NCBI GenBank assembly: GCA_039649115.1
Contig: JBBWZQ010000296.1
Span: forward strand, 1-21,301
Direction of reading: 5' to 3'
From: DATEJJ01 sp039649115
GTDB taxonomy: Bacteria > Actinomycetota > Actinomycetes > Mycobacteriales > Micromonosporaceae
Length of the DNA: 21,301 nt
Shown: positions 1 through 6,395 of the stretch, piece after piece
How the letters are laid out: each line of letters starts with the position of its first letter
Position numbering within the stretch: the stretch's first letter is position 1
Program-made: the position numbers and the translations under genes
Notes under the pieces: model-generated
Told to the model about the DNA's origin: nothing
What the model saw: the letters and a program-made list of their open reading frames with translations, nothing else
Databases searched by the model: none

Positions 1-246
1 CGTCAGCGGGATGAAGACCTTCTTCGAGTACGTGACCGTGCCGGCCCGCCCCGCCCCCGCGAGCCCGGCGTCGCGTACCGCACCGGCCGCCGCCAGCAGT
101 GCGTCCAGCGCGGCGCCCCGGGCGCCCCGGAGGATCGCCGCCTCGTCGACGTCGAGCGTCCGACCGTCAGCCGCCCGCCGCAGCACCCGCCGCAGGCTCG
201 ATTCGATCAATTCGGCCACCCGTGCAGCGTAAGCGCTGGCTGCCAC
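1..246 (-). CDS. fbiC: FO synthase, N-terminal part (runs off left edge)
   Basis: FO synthase is a two-domain radical SAM enzyme. It makes 7,8-didemethyl-8-hydroxy-5-deazariboflavin, the chromophore of coenzyme F420, from tyrosine and a pyrimidine ribityl precursor. Only about 82 N-terminal codons are in the window. They read through SLRRVLRRAADGRTLDVDEA and then VTYSKKVFIPLT at the edge. This closely resembles the remembered start of M. tuberculosis FbiC (ALRRVLRRARDG...LNVDEAAI, then YSRKVFIP). The radical SAM cysteines lie beyond the edge. The start is uncertain: GTG at 246 or GTG at 219 both fit, and neither has a clear ribosome binding site. The frame is closed by a stop at 292-294. It lies 60 bp downstream of the membrane-protein gene on the same strand, beside fbiA-fbiB, so F420 genes are clustered here. 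Confidence 0.85.
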   Translation of the reverse strand, partial: MAASAYAARVAELIESSLRRVLRRAADGRTLDVDEAAILRGARGAALDALLAAAGAVRDAGLAGAGRAGTVTYSKKVFIPLT

Positions 247-267
247 GGATGCGCACGGTGGATCCGC

Positions 268-282
268 CGCGGCCCGGCCGCG
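268..282. other. Short GC hairpin between membrane-protein gene and fbiC
   Basis: Arms CGCGGC and GCCGCG form a perfect 6-bp stem with a 3-nt loop, in the 60-bp gap between the stop at 307 and the fbiC start. It could be a weak terminator or attenuator, or chance in such GC-rich DNA. There is no T-tract. Confidence 0.3.
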
Positions 283-306
283 CGACAAAGATCACATGGG
301 TGCCGC

Positions 307-1554
307 TCAACTCCAGGGCTGGGTCGGCTCCTCGTCGCCGTCCGGCCGCCGGCCGCCGGACGGCTGTGGCCGGTACTCCTCGCTCGACGGCTCACCCCCG
401 GACTGCCGGGGCGGCTGCGGGATCAGCTGCGTGCTGTCGCTCTCCTCGTCGGCCGGGCCGCCGGCCGGGGGAGCCGTGGGCGACCCGGACGGCGCCGGTG
501 GCGGCGATGACGCGGGCGGCACCGCACCCGGCCCGGACACGGGGGCCGGTGGGAAGGGCGGGGCCGGGGTCGCCGGGGGGGCCGACGTCACGGGCGGGGC
601 CGAGGTCACCGGCGGCGCAGGCGTGGCCGGTGGCGCCCACCCGGTCTGGGCGAAGGCCGTGGTGGGATCGGCACCCTGTGGACCGACACCCTGTGGACCG
701 ACACCCGGAGCGGGTTCGGCCGGCGGTCCGGTGGGCGCCGGCGGACCGGCGGTGAACGGCGTACTGGGCGGCGGGGCACCGGCGCTCGGGTACCCGGCCG
801 GCGGATAGCCCTGCTGCGGGTACCCGCCCGGCGGGTAGCCCTGCTGCGGGTACCCGGGCTGCGGCTGGGGGTAGCCCTGCTGCGGGTACCCGGGCTGGGC
901 GTAGCCCTGCGGGTACCCCTGCACCGTGGAGTACGCGCCGCTGGGCCCGTAGGCCGCCTGGTACGCGGGGTTGTAGCCCTGGGGATACCCGGGCGGTACC
1001 GGCACCGGCTTGGGCTTCGGCACGAAGTACAGGCTCTGGAACACCCGGGCCACCACGAACGCGCCGAAGCCGAGCAGGATCAGCCAGACCAGCCGGGCGA
1101 GCAGCGCCAGGAACGCGTCGATGATCGCGCCGGAGTAGTCCGCGCCGACCGTCTGGATGAACCCCGCGAACAGGCACACCAGCCCGAACACGACGGACAC
1201 CCCGTACTCGACCAGCGCCACCATCGTGATCATCTTGCCGCGCGGCGCGGCCGGCCTGATGAGCGTGGCGATGAGGACCGCGGCGAGCGGGAAGAAGATC
1301 GACACCAGCCCGACGTACGTGCCGAACTGGCCGTCCGCCCGCCCGGAGAAGCTGGTGACCCGGGCGTCCTCGACGAACACCGTGAACAGGCTGATGACCG
1401 CGAACGCGAGAAACGCGGCATTGGCGCCGAGCAGCGCGAGCGCCGCCAGCTCCCGGTAGGGCGCGATGGCCGGCCGGGCATCCTTGTCCGGCGCGGGCGG
1501 TGGGGACCCGGCGGGTAGGGAGGGTGGTGCCGGATCTGGCGGCTGGGTCGTCAC
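307..1554 (-). CDS. Four-helix membrane protein with long Pro/Gly/Tyr/Gln-rich tail, unknown function
   Basis: A 415-residue protein I do not recognise by name. Residues 1-34 are Pro-rich. Four hydrophobic segments lie at about 35-61, 77-99, 107-134 and 143-177. Residues 178-415 form a low-complexity tail, first GYPQQGYP-type repeats (about 190-260), then Pro/Ala/Thr repeats and an acidic, charged end. The GTG start at 1554 was chosen because AGGGGGA (1558-1564) lies just upstream. The frame stays open to 1779, but that extension is arginine/proline-rich and looks non-coding. The tail is probably cytosolic and disordered if the N-terminus is inside. The gene lies between fbiC (downstream, same strand, 60 bp) and divergent fbiA, so it may be cotranscribed with fbiC. 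A role in F420 metabolism is only a positional guess. Confidence 0.88.
   Translation of the reverse strand: MTTQPPDPAPPSLPAGSPPPAPDKDARPAIAPYRELAALALLGANAAFLAFAVISLFTVFVEDARVTSFSGRADGQFGTYVGLVSIFFPLAAVLIATLIRPAAPRGKMITMVALVEYGVSVVFGLVCLFAGFIQTVGADYSGAIIDAFLALLARLVWLILLGFGAFVVARVFQSLYFVPKPKPVPVPPGYPQGYNPAYQAAYGPSGAYSTVQGYPQGYAQPGYPQQGYPQPQPGYPQQGYPPGGYPQQGYPPAGYPSAGAPPPSTPFTAGPPAPTGPPAEPAPGVGPQGVGPQGADPTTAFAQTGWAPPATPAPPVTSAPPVTSAPPATPAPPFPPAPVSGPGAVPPASSPPPAPSGSPTAPPAGGPADEESDSTQLIPQPPRQSGGEPSSEEYRPQPSGGRRPDGDEEPTQPWS
672..701. repeat. Two tandem 15-bp units in membrane-protein tail
   Basis: CACCCTGTGGACCGA occurs twice head to tail (672-686, 687-701), encoding a duplicated GVGPQ-type motif on the minus strand. 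The in-frame length of 15 bp means slippage would only change the tail length. Confidence 0.9.
806..917. repeat. Imperfect repeats coding for GYPQQGYP
   Basis: The 20-bp unit TAGCCCTGCTGCGGGTACCC occurs exactly at 806-825, 836-855 and 872-891. A copy lacking one CTG triplet lies at 902-917. The units code on the minus strand for GYPQQGY segments of the disordered tail. Spacing is irregular (30 and 36 bp) but always a multiple of three. Confidence 0.9.
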
Positions 1555-1715
1555 GAGTCCCCCTAGCGCGGCTGGTGGTCGAGGTCTGCCGCGTCGCCCG
1601 CGGCCGTGCGACGGATGAACGGAGCAGTCAAGCGGCAAATCTAGAGGAACATGGGGCGCGGCGCGACCGCACCCCGCGGTGCCGGCCGCGGAACATGGCG
1701 CGGGAGGATGGCGAC
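1555..1715. other. Divergent intergenic region (membrane protein / fbiA)
   Basis: These 161 bp separate the divergent starts at 1554 (minus) and 1716 (plus), so both promoters should lie here. TTGACT on the minus strand (1631 to 1626) resembles a -35, but no TANNNT follows at 17-18 bp. I see no convincing complete promoter. Confidence 0.5.
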
Positions 1716-2678
1716 ATGCACATCGTCGTACTGGCCGGGGGCATCGGCGGGGCGCGCTTCCTGCAGGGGGTACGGGCACTCGCGCGCGAGATCGACGCCG
1801 AGGTGACCGCGATCGTCAACGTCGGCGACGACGTGACCCTGCACGGCCTTCGCATCTGTCCGGACCTGGACAGCGTCATGTACACGCTGGGCGGCGGGGC
1901 CGACGCCGAGCGTGGCTGGGGCCGGCAGGGCGAGACCTGGGTCGTCAAGCAGGAACTGGCCGCATACGGCGCCGAGCCGGCCTGGTTCGGGCTGGGCGAC
2001 AAGGACGTCGCGACGCACCTGGTACGCACCCGGATGCTGGACGCCGGCTACCCACTGTCCGCCGTGACCGAGGCGCTGTGTGACCGCTGGAAGCCCGGGG
2101 TGCGGATGCTGCCGGCCACCGACGAGCGGCTGGAGACCCATGTGGTCGTCGCGGATCCGGACCAGCGGGCGATCCACTTCCAGGAATGGTGGATCCGGTA
2201 CCGGGCCGGCCTGCCCGCGCAGCGGTTCGTCTTCGTGGGAGCGGAGGTGGCCAAGCCGGCGCCCGGCACGCTCGACGCGCTCGGCTCGGCCGACGTGGTC
2301 CTCCTCGCGCCGAGCAACCCCGTGGTCTCCATCGCGCCCATCCTGGCCGTCGCCGGGCTGCGCGAGGCCCTGGTGAGCGGTCCGGCTCCCGTGGTGGGGG
2401 TCTCGCCGATCATCGGCGGCGCGCCGGTGCGGGGCATGGCCGACAAGTGCCTGGCCGCGCTGGACGTGCCGTGCACAGCAGCGGGCGTCGGCGCCATGTA
2501 CGGTGCCCGCTCGGCCGGCGGGGTACTCGACGGGTGGCTCGTGGACACCTCGGACGCCGGGATCGGGATACCGGGGGCACAGGTGCGGGATACTCCACTG
2601 TGGATGACCGACGACGCGGCGACCGCGACCATGACGCGCGCCGCGCTGCAGCTCGCGGGGGTGGACACATGGAGCTGA
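1716..2678 (+). CDS. fbiA: 2-phospho-L-lactate transferase / FO transferase of F420 biosynthesis
   Basis: This enzyme transfers the phospho-lactyl or phospho-enolpyruvyl group from its guanosine-diphosphate donor to FO, giving F420-0 or dehydro-F420-0. At 320 residues it is close to the usual CofD/FbiA length. Visible family motifs are GGIGGARFLQG (8-18), NVGDDVTLHGLRICPDLDS (35-53), PSNPVVSIAPIL (199-210) and SPIIGG (230-235). The ATG at 1716 was chosen because GGGAGGA (1702-1708) lies 7 nt upstream and the protein then starts MHIVVLAGG, as family members do. An in-frame ATG at 1695 is less likely. The 3' end overlaps fbiB by 10 nt, so translation of the two is probably coupled. Actinobacterial FbiA is known to use a phosphoenolpyruvate-derived donor; the substrate here is inferred from that. 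Confidence 0.97.
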   Translation: MHIVVLAGGIGGARFLQGVRALAREIDAEVTAIVNVGDDVTLHGLRICPDLDSVMYTLGGGADAERGWGRQGETWVVKQELAAYGAEPAWFGLGDKDVATHLVRTRMLDAGYPLSAVTEALCDRWKPGVRMLPATDERLETHVVVADPDQRAIHFQEWWIRYRAGLPAQRFVFVGAEVAKPAPGTLDALGSADVVLLAPSNPVVSIAPILAVAGLREALVSGPAPVVGVSPIIGGAPVRGMADKCLAALDVPCTAAGVGAMYGARSAGGVLDGWLVDTSDAGIGIPGAQVRDTPLWMTDDAATATMTRAALQLAGVDTWS

Positions 2679-3787
2679 CCGTGCGGCCGGTGCTCGGGAT
2701 CGGCGAGGTGCGCCCCGGGGACGACCTCGCCGCGATGATCACGGCGGCCGCTCCCTGGCTCGTCGACGGGGACGTCCTGGTGGTGACCAGCAAGATCATA
2801 TCCAAGGCGGAGGGCCAGCTGGTCGCGGTACCCACGGGCGGGCCGGAGCGCGAGGCGGCGCGGGAGGAGGTACTGGCGGACCAGACCGCGCGACGGGTCG
2901 CGCGGCGCGGGCAGACCAGGATCGTGGCGACCCACCACGGCTTCGTCATGGCCTCCGCCGGTATCGACGCGTCCAACGTGGACAGAGGGCACCTGGTGCT
3001 GCTGCCGGTCGATCCGGACTCGTCGGCGCGCGCGCTGCGCACCGCGCTGCGGGAGCGGCACGGGCTGGACGTCGCGGTCATCGTGAGCGACACGATGGGC
3101 CGGCCCTGGCGCACCGGCCTGACCGACGTGGCGCTCGGCGCCGCCGGCATCGCCGCGCTGCGCGACTACCGGGGCGAGCGGGACGCGTTCGGCAACGAGC
3201 TGCACATCACCCAGATGGCCGTGATCGACGAGCTGTGTGCCGCCGCCGAGCTGGTCAAGGGCAAGTACGACCAGGTACCCGTCGCGGCGGTACGAGGCTT
3301 CGCGGCCCGGGGCGAGCCGGACGGTCCGGGCGCCGCGGCACTGGTACGGGACGTGGCGCACGACCTGTTCTCCCTCGGTACCGCCGAGGCGCGTGCCGCG
3401 GGGCAGCGGGACGCGGCGAGCCTGCCCGAGGCGCAGCGGTTCGCGGAGGTACCGGTCGAGCCGGCCCTGCTGCGCCGCACGCTCGACCTGCTCGGCGCGG
3501 CCAGCCTGCGCCTCGCCGAGGCGGGTGCCCGGGACAAGCTGACCGAGCAGGTGGTCGGGGCGGCCGAGGTCGTGCTGCTGGTGGCGGCCGGACCGGACCC
3601 GGTGACCTGTGCCCGGGCCGGCGCCGACGGGTACCGGCTGCGCGTGGCCCTGGCGGCCGAGGGCCTGGCCACCGCCTGGCTCCCGGCCGACCCGGCCCGG
3701 ATCGCCGACCTCACCCAACTCCCCGGCTTCCCGGTTGCCGCCCTCGCCGTCGGCTACCCCGGCCAGTTGGGGCCGCAACGTCAATGA
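2669..3787 (+). CDS. fbiB: F420-0:gamma-glutamyl ligase, with short C-terminal domain
   Basis: FbiB adds glutamates to F420-0. In mycobacteria a C-terminal nitroreductase-like domain also reduces dehydro-F420-0 with FMNH2. The CofE-type ligase domain is complete (about 1-240), with VTSKIISKAEG (39-49), HGFVMASAGIDASN (90-103), LPVDPDSSAR (112-121), VSDTMGRPWRTG (139-150) and AELVKGK (193-199). The remainder (about 241-372) is only about 130 residues, against about 200 in the 448-residue M. tuberculosis protein as I remember it. I do not see the arginine-rich start of the nitroreductase fold. The late part (EQVVGAAEVVLLVAAGPD, then RLRVALAAEGLATAWLPAD) still resembles that fold. The ATG at 2669 lies inside the fbiA end; GGGGGTGG about 5 nt upstream may act as its ribosome binding site. 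Confidence 0.95.
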   Translation: MELTVRPVLGIGEVRPGDDLAAMITAAAPWLVDGDVLVVTSKIISKAEGQLVAVPTGGPEREAAREEVLADQTARRVARRGQTRIVATHHGFVMASAGIDASNVDRGHLVLLPVDPDSSARALRTALRERHGLDVAVIVSDTMGRPWRTGLTDVALGAAGIAALRDYRGERDAFGNELHITQMAVIDELCAAAELVKGKYDQVPVAAVRGFAARGEPDGPGAAALVRDVAHDLFSLGTAEARAAGQRDAASLPEAQRFAEVPVEPALLRRTLDLLGAASLRLAEAGARDKLTEQVVGAAEVVLLVAAGPDPVTCARAGADGYRLRVALAAEGLATAWLPADPARIADLTQLPGFPVAALAVGYPGQLGPQRQ

Positions 3788-3810
3788 CGTGCGGTGTTGG
3801 CTTGCCCGGA

Positions 3811-3836
3811 CACCGCAACTTCACGAAGTTGCGGTG
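3811..3836. terminator. Perfect 12-bp inverted repeat between convergent fbiB and manC
   Basis: CACCGCAACTTC (3811-3822) and GAAGTTGCGGTG (3825-3836) are exact reverse complements separated by AC. The element lies 24 bp past the fbiB stop and 18 bp before the manC stop, so a bidirectional terminator is the simplest reading. There is no T-tract, as is common in actinobacteria. A third arm, GCGGTGT at 3791-3797, can pair with ACACCGC (3810-3816), giving an alternative mutually exclusive hairpin. Confidence 0.75.
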
Positions 3837-3853
3837 ATCTCGGGCGGGCGGAG

Positions 3854-4945
3854 CTAGAGGAGGTGGAAGTCGCCCTGGTCCTTGAGTGCGTCGACCAGGC
3901 GCTTGACTTCCTGGGCGCGGCTGCGGGGGCACACCAGGACCGCGTCCGGGGTGTCGACCACGATCATGTCCTGCAGGCCCAGGGTCGCGATCAGGCGGCC
4001 GGACTGCGGTACGACGATCACGCCGGTCGAGTCCAGGAGCAGGACCTGCGGCTTCTCACCCGGATCGAGCACCACGTTGTCGCCGTTGTTGGCCGGCAGC
4101 ACCTCGCCCAGCGTGTGGAAGTCGCCCACGTCGTTCCAGCCGAAGTCCCCCGGTACCGTCGCCACCAGCCCGGCGGCCGCCGCGCCCTCCATCACCCCGT
4201 AGTCGACGGAGATCTTCGGCAGCCCCGGCCAGACCTCGGCGAGCACCTGGTCGCGCCGGTCGGTGTCCCAGGCGTCGGCGATCCGGTCCAGTCCCGCGTA
4301 CAGCTCCGGCTGCTGGCGCTCCAGCTCCTGCAGGAACTGCGCCACCCGCCAGACGAACATGCTGGCGTTCCAGAAGTAGTGGCCGGACTCCACGTACCTG
4401 CGGGCCACCTCGTACGAGGGCTTCTCCTTGAACCGGTGCACCCGGCGCACCGGACCGCCGGCCACCTCCCCGGAGCACTCCAGGTAGCCGTACCCGGTCT
4501 CCGGGTGGCTGGGCGAGATCCCCACCGTCATGAGGAAGCCCTGCTCCGCACCGGTGACCGCCTCGCGCAGGACCTCGACGAAGCGCTCCTCGTCGCGTAC
4601 CAGATGGTCTGAGGCGAACGAGGCCATCACCGCGTCGGGATCGCGGCGGGCGATGACCGCGGCGGCCAGGCCGATGGCCCCGCAGGAGTCCCGCGGCGCC
4701 GGCTCGATCAGCAGGTTCTCCTCCGGCAGCTCCGGCAGCTGCCGCGCCACGGCGACCGCGTGCGAGACACCGGTGACCACATATGTCCGGCTCGCGTCCG
4801 TCAGGGGTGCCACCCGGTCGGCGGTGGCCTGCAGCAGCGTGGCCGGCGTGCCGGTCAGAGCATGCAGGAACTTGGGGTTGGCAGCCCTCGACAGCGGCCA
4901 CAGGCGAGTGCCGCTGCCACCAGCCAGGATCACGGCGTGCAACAT
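3854..4945 (-). CDS. manC: Mannose-1-phosphate guanylyltransferase (GDP-mannose pyrophosphorylase)
   Basis: It makes GDP-mannose from mannose-1-phosphate and GTP in the cytosol, for mannosylated lipids, glycans or polysaccharide. At 363 residues it is the short form with only a little beyond the nucleotidyltransferase domain, and without the fused isomerase domain of long ManC proteins. Visible motifs are the nucleotide-binding GGSGTRLWPLSR (9-20), APRDSCGAIGLAA (83-95), ASDHLVRDEERF (111-122), the sugar-phosphate site FKEKP (172-176), FWNASMFVWR (191-200) and GDFGWNDVGDF further on. The ATG at 4945 gives the canonical MLHAVILAGGSGTR start. The ribosome binding site is weak and distant. It lies 88 bp downstream of the glycosyltransferase on the same strand, so the two are probably one operon. 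The M. tuberculosis counterpart in the same position is Rv3264c. Confidence 0.92.
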   Translation of the reverse strand: MLHAVILAGGSGTRLWPLSRAANPKFLHALTGTPATLLQATADRVAPLTDASRTYVVTGVSHAVAVARQLPELPEENLLIEPAPRDSCGAIGLAAAVIARRDPDAVMASFASDHLVRDEERFVEVLREAVTGAEQGFLMTVGISPSHPETGYGYLECSGEVAGGPVRRVHRFKEKPSYEVARRYVESGHYFWNASMFVWRVAQFLQELERQQPELYAGLDRIADAWDTDRRDQVLAEVWPGLPKISVDYGVMEGAAAAGLVATVPGDFGWNDVGDFHTLGEVLPANNGDNVVLDPGEKPQVLLLDSTGVIVVPQSGRLIATLGLQDMIVVDTPDAVLVCPRSRAQEVKRLVDALKDQGDFHLL

Positions 4946-5033
4946 CGGACCATCATGCCCTCGGTGCCGGCCCCGCGCCGCACAGGGTCTGTTAAATCGG
5001 CGGAACGACCGCGTCCGGAAGGCGACAGCAGGG

Positions 5034-6170
5034 TCAAGCCACCGCCCGTGCCCAGGCCGCGAGGTGTACCTCGGCGCTGGACTCCCAGGTGAACTCCTTG
5101 GCCCGGTCGAAGCCGGCCTTGGCCAGCGTCAGCCGGCGGTTCTCGTCGTCGAGCAGGGCCCGCAGGTCGCGCCCGATCTCCTCCTGGCGCTCGCCGGTAT
5201 AGGCCACCGCGTCGCCGCCCACCTCGGGCAGGGACAGCCGCGGGGTGGTGAGCACCGGCGCGCCACAGGCCATCGCCTCCAGGATCGGCAGCCCGAAGCC
5301 CTCCCCGTGCGAGGGGTACGCGGCGACCAGCGCCCCGCCGAGGTAGCCGGGGAGATCGGCGTAGCGCAGGTAGCCGGGGCGCAGCAGGCGCAGCGGGCCC
5401 GGTACCTCGGTCACCGCGTGGTCGATCTCGTCGTCGTGCCCCGAGCCGCCGGCGATCACCAGGGCCGGCGGGTTGGGCCGGTCGACCACGGCCGAGACCC
5501 AGCCCCGGATCAGGTTGGGCACGTTCTTGCGCGGCTCCTTGGCCCCGAGGACCGCGATGTAGGGCGTCTCGCCCAGGCCCAGCCGGGCCCGTACCCGCGC
5601 CTTCTCGTCGTCGCTGGGCAGGTGGAACGCCTCGTGATCCACGCCGTGGTAGGCCACGTCGAGCCGGGTCGGGTCGGCGTCCAGCAGGCGGATCAGCTCG
5701 TCGCGGGTCGCCTTGCTCGGCACGATCACCCGGGCCGCCCGTCGCAGCGAGGTCTTGATGGCGCTGCGGAAGAACGTGCCCCGCGACTTCTCGTAATGTT
5801 CGGGCTCGGTGAAAAAGGTGGCGTCGTGCACGGTGACGGTGACCGGGCAGGCGGCCCGCAGCGGGCAGGTGTAGAAGGGCGAGTGCAGCACGGCCGCGCC
5901 CACCTGCTGGGCGAGCAGCGGCAGGCCGGTCTGCTCCCAGGCCAGGCGCGCGGGCCGGTGCGCGGCGGCGGCCGGGGCGGCGAGCACCTCGGCGTTCGGC
6001 AGCAACCGGCTGTAACGCTGCGCATCCGTGCGCTGGCAGACGACCACCAGGTCGGCGTCGGCCTTGTCCAGCGCGCCAAGTAATCCGTCGATGTAGCGCC
6101 CGACGCCACCGCGGTCTGCCGGAACACTCGTCGCGTCCACCAGTACGCGGGGCTCACGCCGGCCGGTCAC
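5034..6170 (-). CDS. GT4-family glycosyltransferase (probable mannosyltransferase)
   Basis: A 378-residue GT-B fold retaining glycosyltransferase of family 4. The N-terminal domain carries GGVGRY (21-26). The donor-binding domain carries VLGAKEPRKN (207-216) and the family E-x7-E region HGEGFGLPILEAMACG (288-303). No signal peptide or membrane segment is seen, so it probably acts on the cytosolic membrane face. The GTG start at 6170 is supported by AGGGGAAGG (6178-6186) 7 nt upstream. It is followed by manC on the same strand, which suggests GDP-mannose as donor; this is inference. At this position M. tuberculosis has the rhamnosyltransferase wbbL1, a different family, so the locus architecture is kept while the sugar transferase differs. 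Confidence 0.92.
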   Translation of the reverse strand: MTGRREPRVLVDATSVPADRGGVGRYIDGLLGALDKADADLVVVCQRTDAQRYSRLLPNAEVLAAPAAAAHRPARLAWEQTGLPLLAQQVGAAVLHSPFYTCPLRAACPVTVTVHDATFFTEPEHYEKSRGTFFRSAIKTSLRRAARVIVPSKATRDELIRLLDADPTRLDVAYHGVDHEAFHLPSDDEKARVRARLGLGETPYIAVLGAKEPRKNVPNLIRGWVSAVVDRPNPPALVIAGGSGHDDEIDHAVTEVPGPLRLLRPGYLRYADLPGYLGGALVAAYPSHGEGFGLPILEAMACGAPVLTTPRLSLPEVGGDAVAYTGERQEEIGRDLRALLDDENRRLTLAKAGFDRAKEFTWESSAEVHLAAWARAVA

Positions 6171-6259
6171 AGCACTACCTTCCCCTCACGGCTGCGGGAC
6201 CCGCTGCATTCGCTCGTGTTGCTCCTCGCGCGCACAGGTCTCCCCATTTCTCGCTTATT

Positions 6260-6279
6260 TCTCCACGCCTCTCCACGCC
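6260..6279. repeat. 10-bp tandem direct repeat upstream of glycosyltransferase
   Basis: TCTCCACGCC occurs twice head to tail. The 10-bp period places both copies on the same face of the helix, as expected for a dimeric regulator site, but it could be chance. Confidence 0.5.
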
Positions 6280-6289
6280 AATCATCGCA

Positions 6290-6295
6290 AGCCTA
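6290..6295 (-). promoter_or_regulatory. Candidate -10 for glycosyltransferase-manC
   Basis: TAGGCT on the minus strand in the context GTAGGCTTGCG. The same GTAGGCT(C/T)GCG string occurs before the acyl-CoA dehydrogenase gene (12950-12955). No good -35 is visible at 17-18 bp, and the leader would be about 110 nt. Confidence 0.3.
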
Positions 6296-6362
6296 CGCCC
6301 GCCGGCCATCCCACCAGTGACCGCAACGCGACGACCCGGCCAACGCCACGACCACGTAATGA

Positions 6363-6385
6363 GTACCACGGAGGGCATGTGGTAC
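6363..6385. promoter_or_regulatory. Inverted repeat before TIGR03089 gene
   Basis: GTACCAC (6363-6369) and GTGGTAC (6379-6385) are exact reverse complements with a 9-nt spacer containing GGAGGGC. It ends 10 nt before the ATG at 6396. It may be an operator or an RNA hairpin exposing or hiding a purine-rich stretch. A further short palindrome, CACGTG, follows at 6386-6391. Confidence 0.4.
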
Positions 6386-6395
6386 ACGTGCCACC

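Larger units (their letters stand above)
6171..6395. other. Divergent intergenic region (glycosyltransferase / TIGR03089)
   Basis: 225 bp without a convincing gene. It holds a 10-bp tandem repeat (6260-6279), a minus-strand TAGGCT that could be a -10 (6295 to 6290), and an inverted repeat just before the plus-strand start (6363-6385). It is slightly richer in A+T around 6246-6260 than its surroundings. Confidence 0.6.

Noticed and set aside
296..808. A plus-strand Gly/Ala-rich frame that looks like a PE_PGRS-type protein
   Set aside because: It is the antisense reading of the Pro-rich tail, since proline codons read backwards give glycine; it has no start context.
806..917. A CRISPR-like pattern of short repeats
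   Set aside because: The repeats are in coding register for GYPQQGY, spacers are only 10-16 bp, and they sit within a clear coding sequence.
1626..1631. TTGACT on the minus strand as a -35
   Set aside because: No -10 follows at 16-19 bp, so a promoter cannot be supported.
1651..1715. ATG at 1651 behind AGAGGAAC as a start for fbiA or a leader peptide
   Set aside because: It is out of frame with fbiA, and the peptide it would begin is an Arg-rich off-frame product with no support.
1555..1779. A 75-codon N-terminal extension of the membrane protein that ends at 307
   Set aside because: It is Arg/Pro/Cys-rich with no hydrophobic or conserved feature, overlaps the fbiA start, and a good ribosome binding site supports GTG at 1554.
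2048..3784. A 578-codon minus-strand frame opposite fbiA-fbiB
   Set aside because: Antisense to two firmly identified F420 genes; low-complexity composition and no motif.
4530..6083. A 517-codon plus-strand frame opposite manC and the glycosyltransferase
   Set aside because: It crosses two clearly identified genes antisense and shows no domain.
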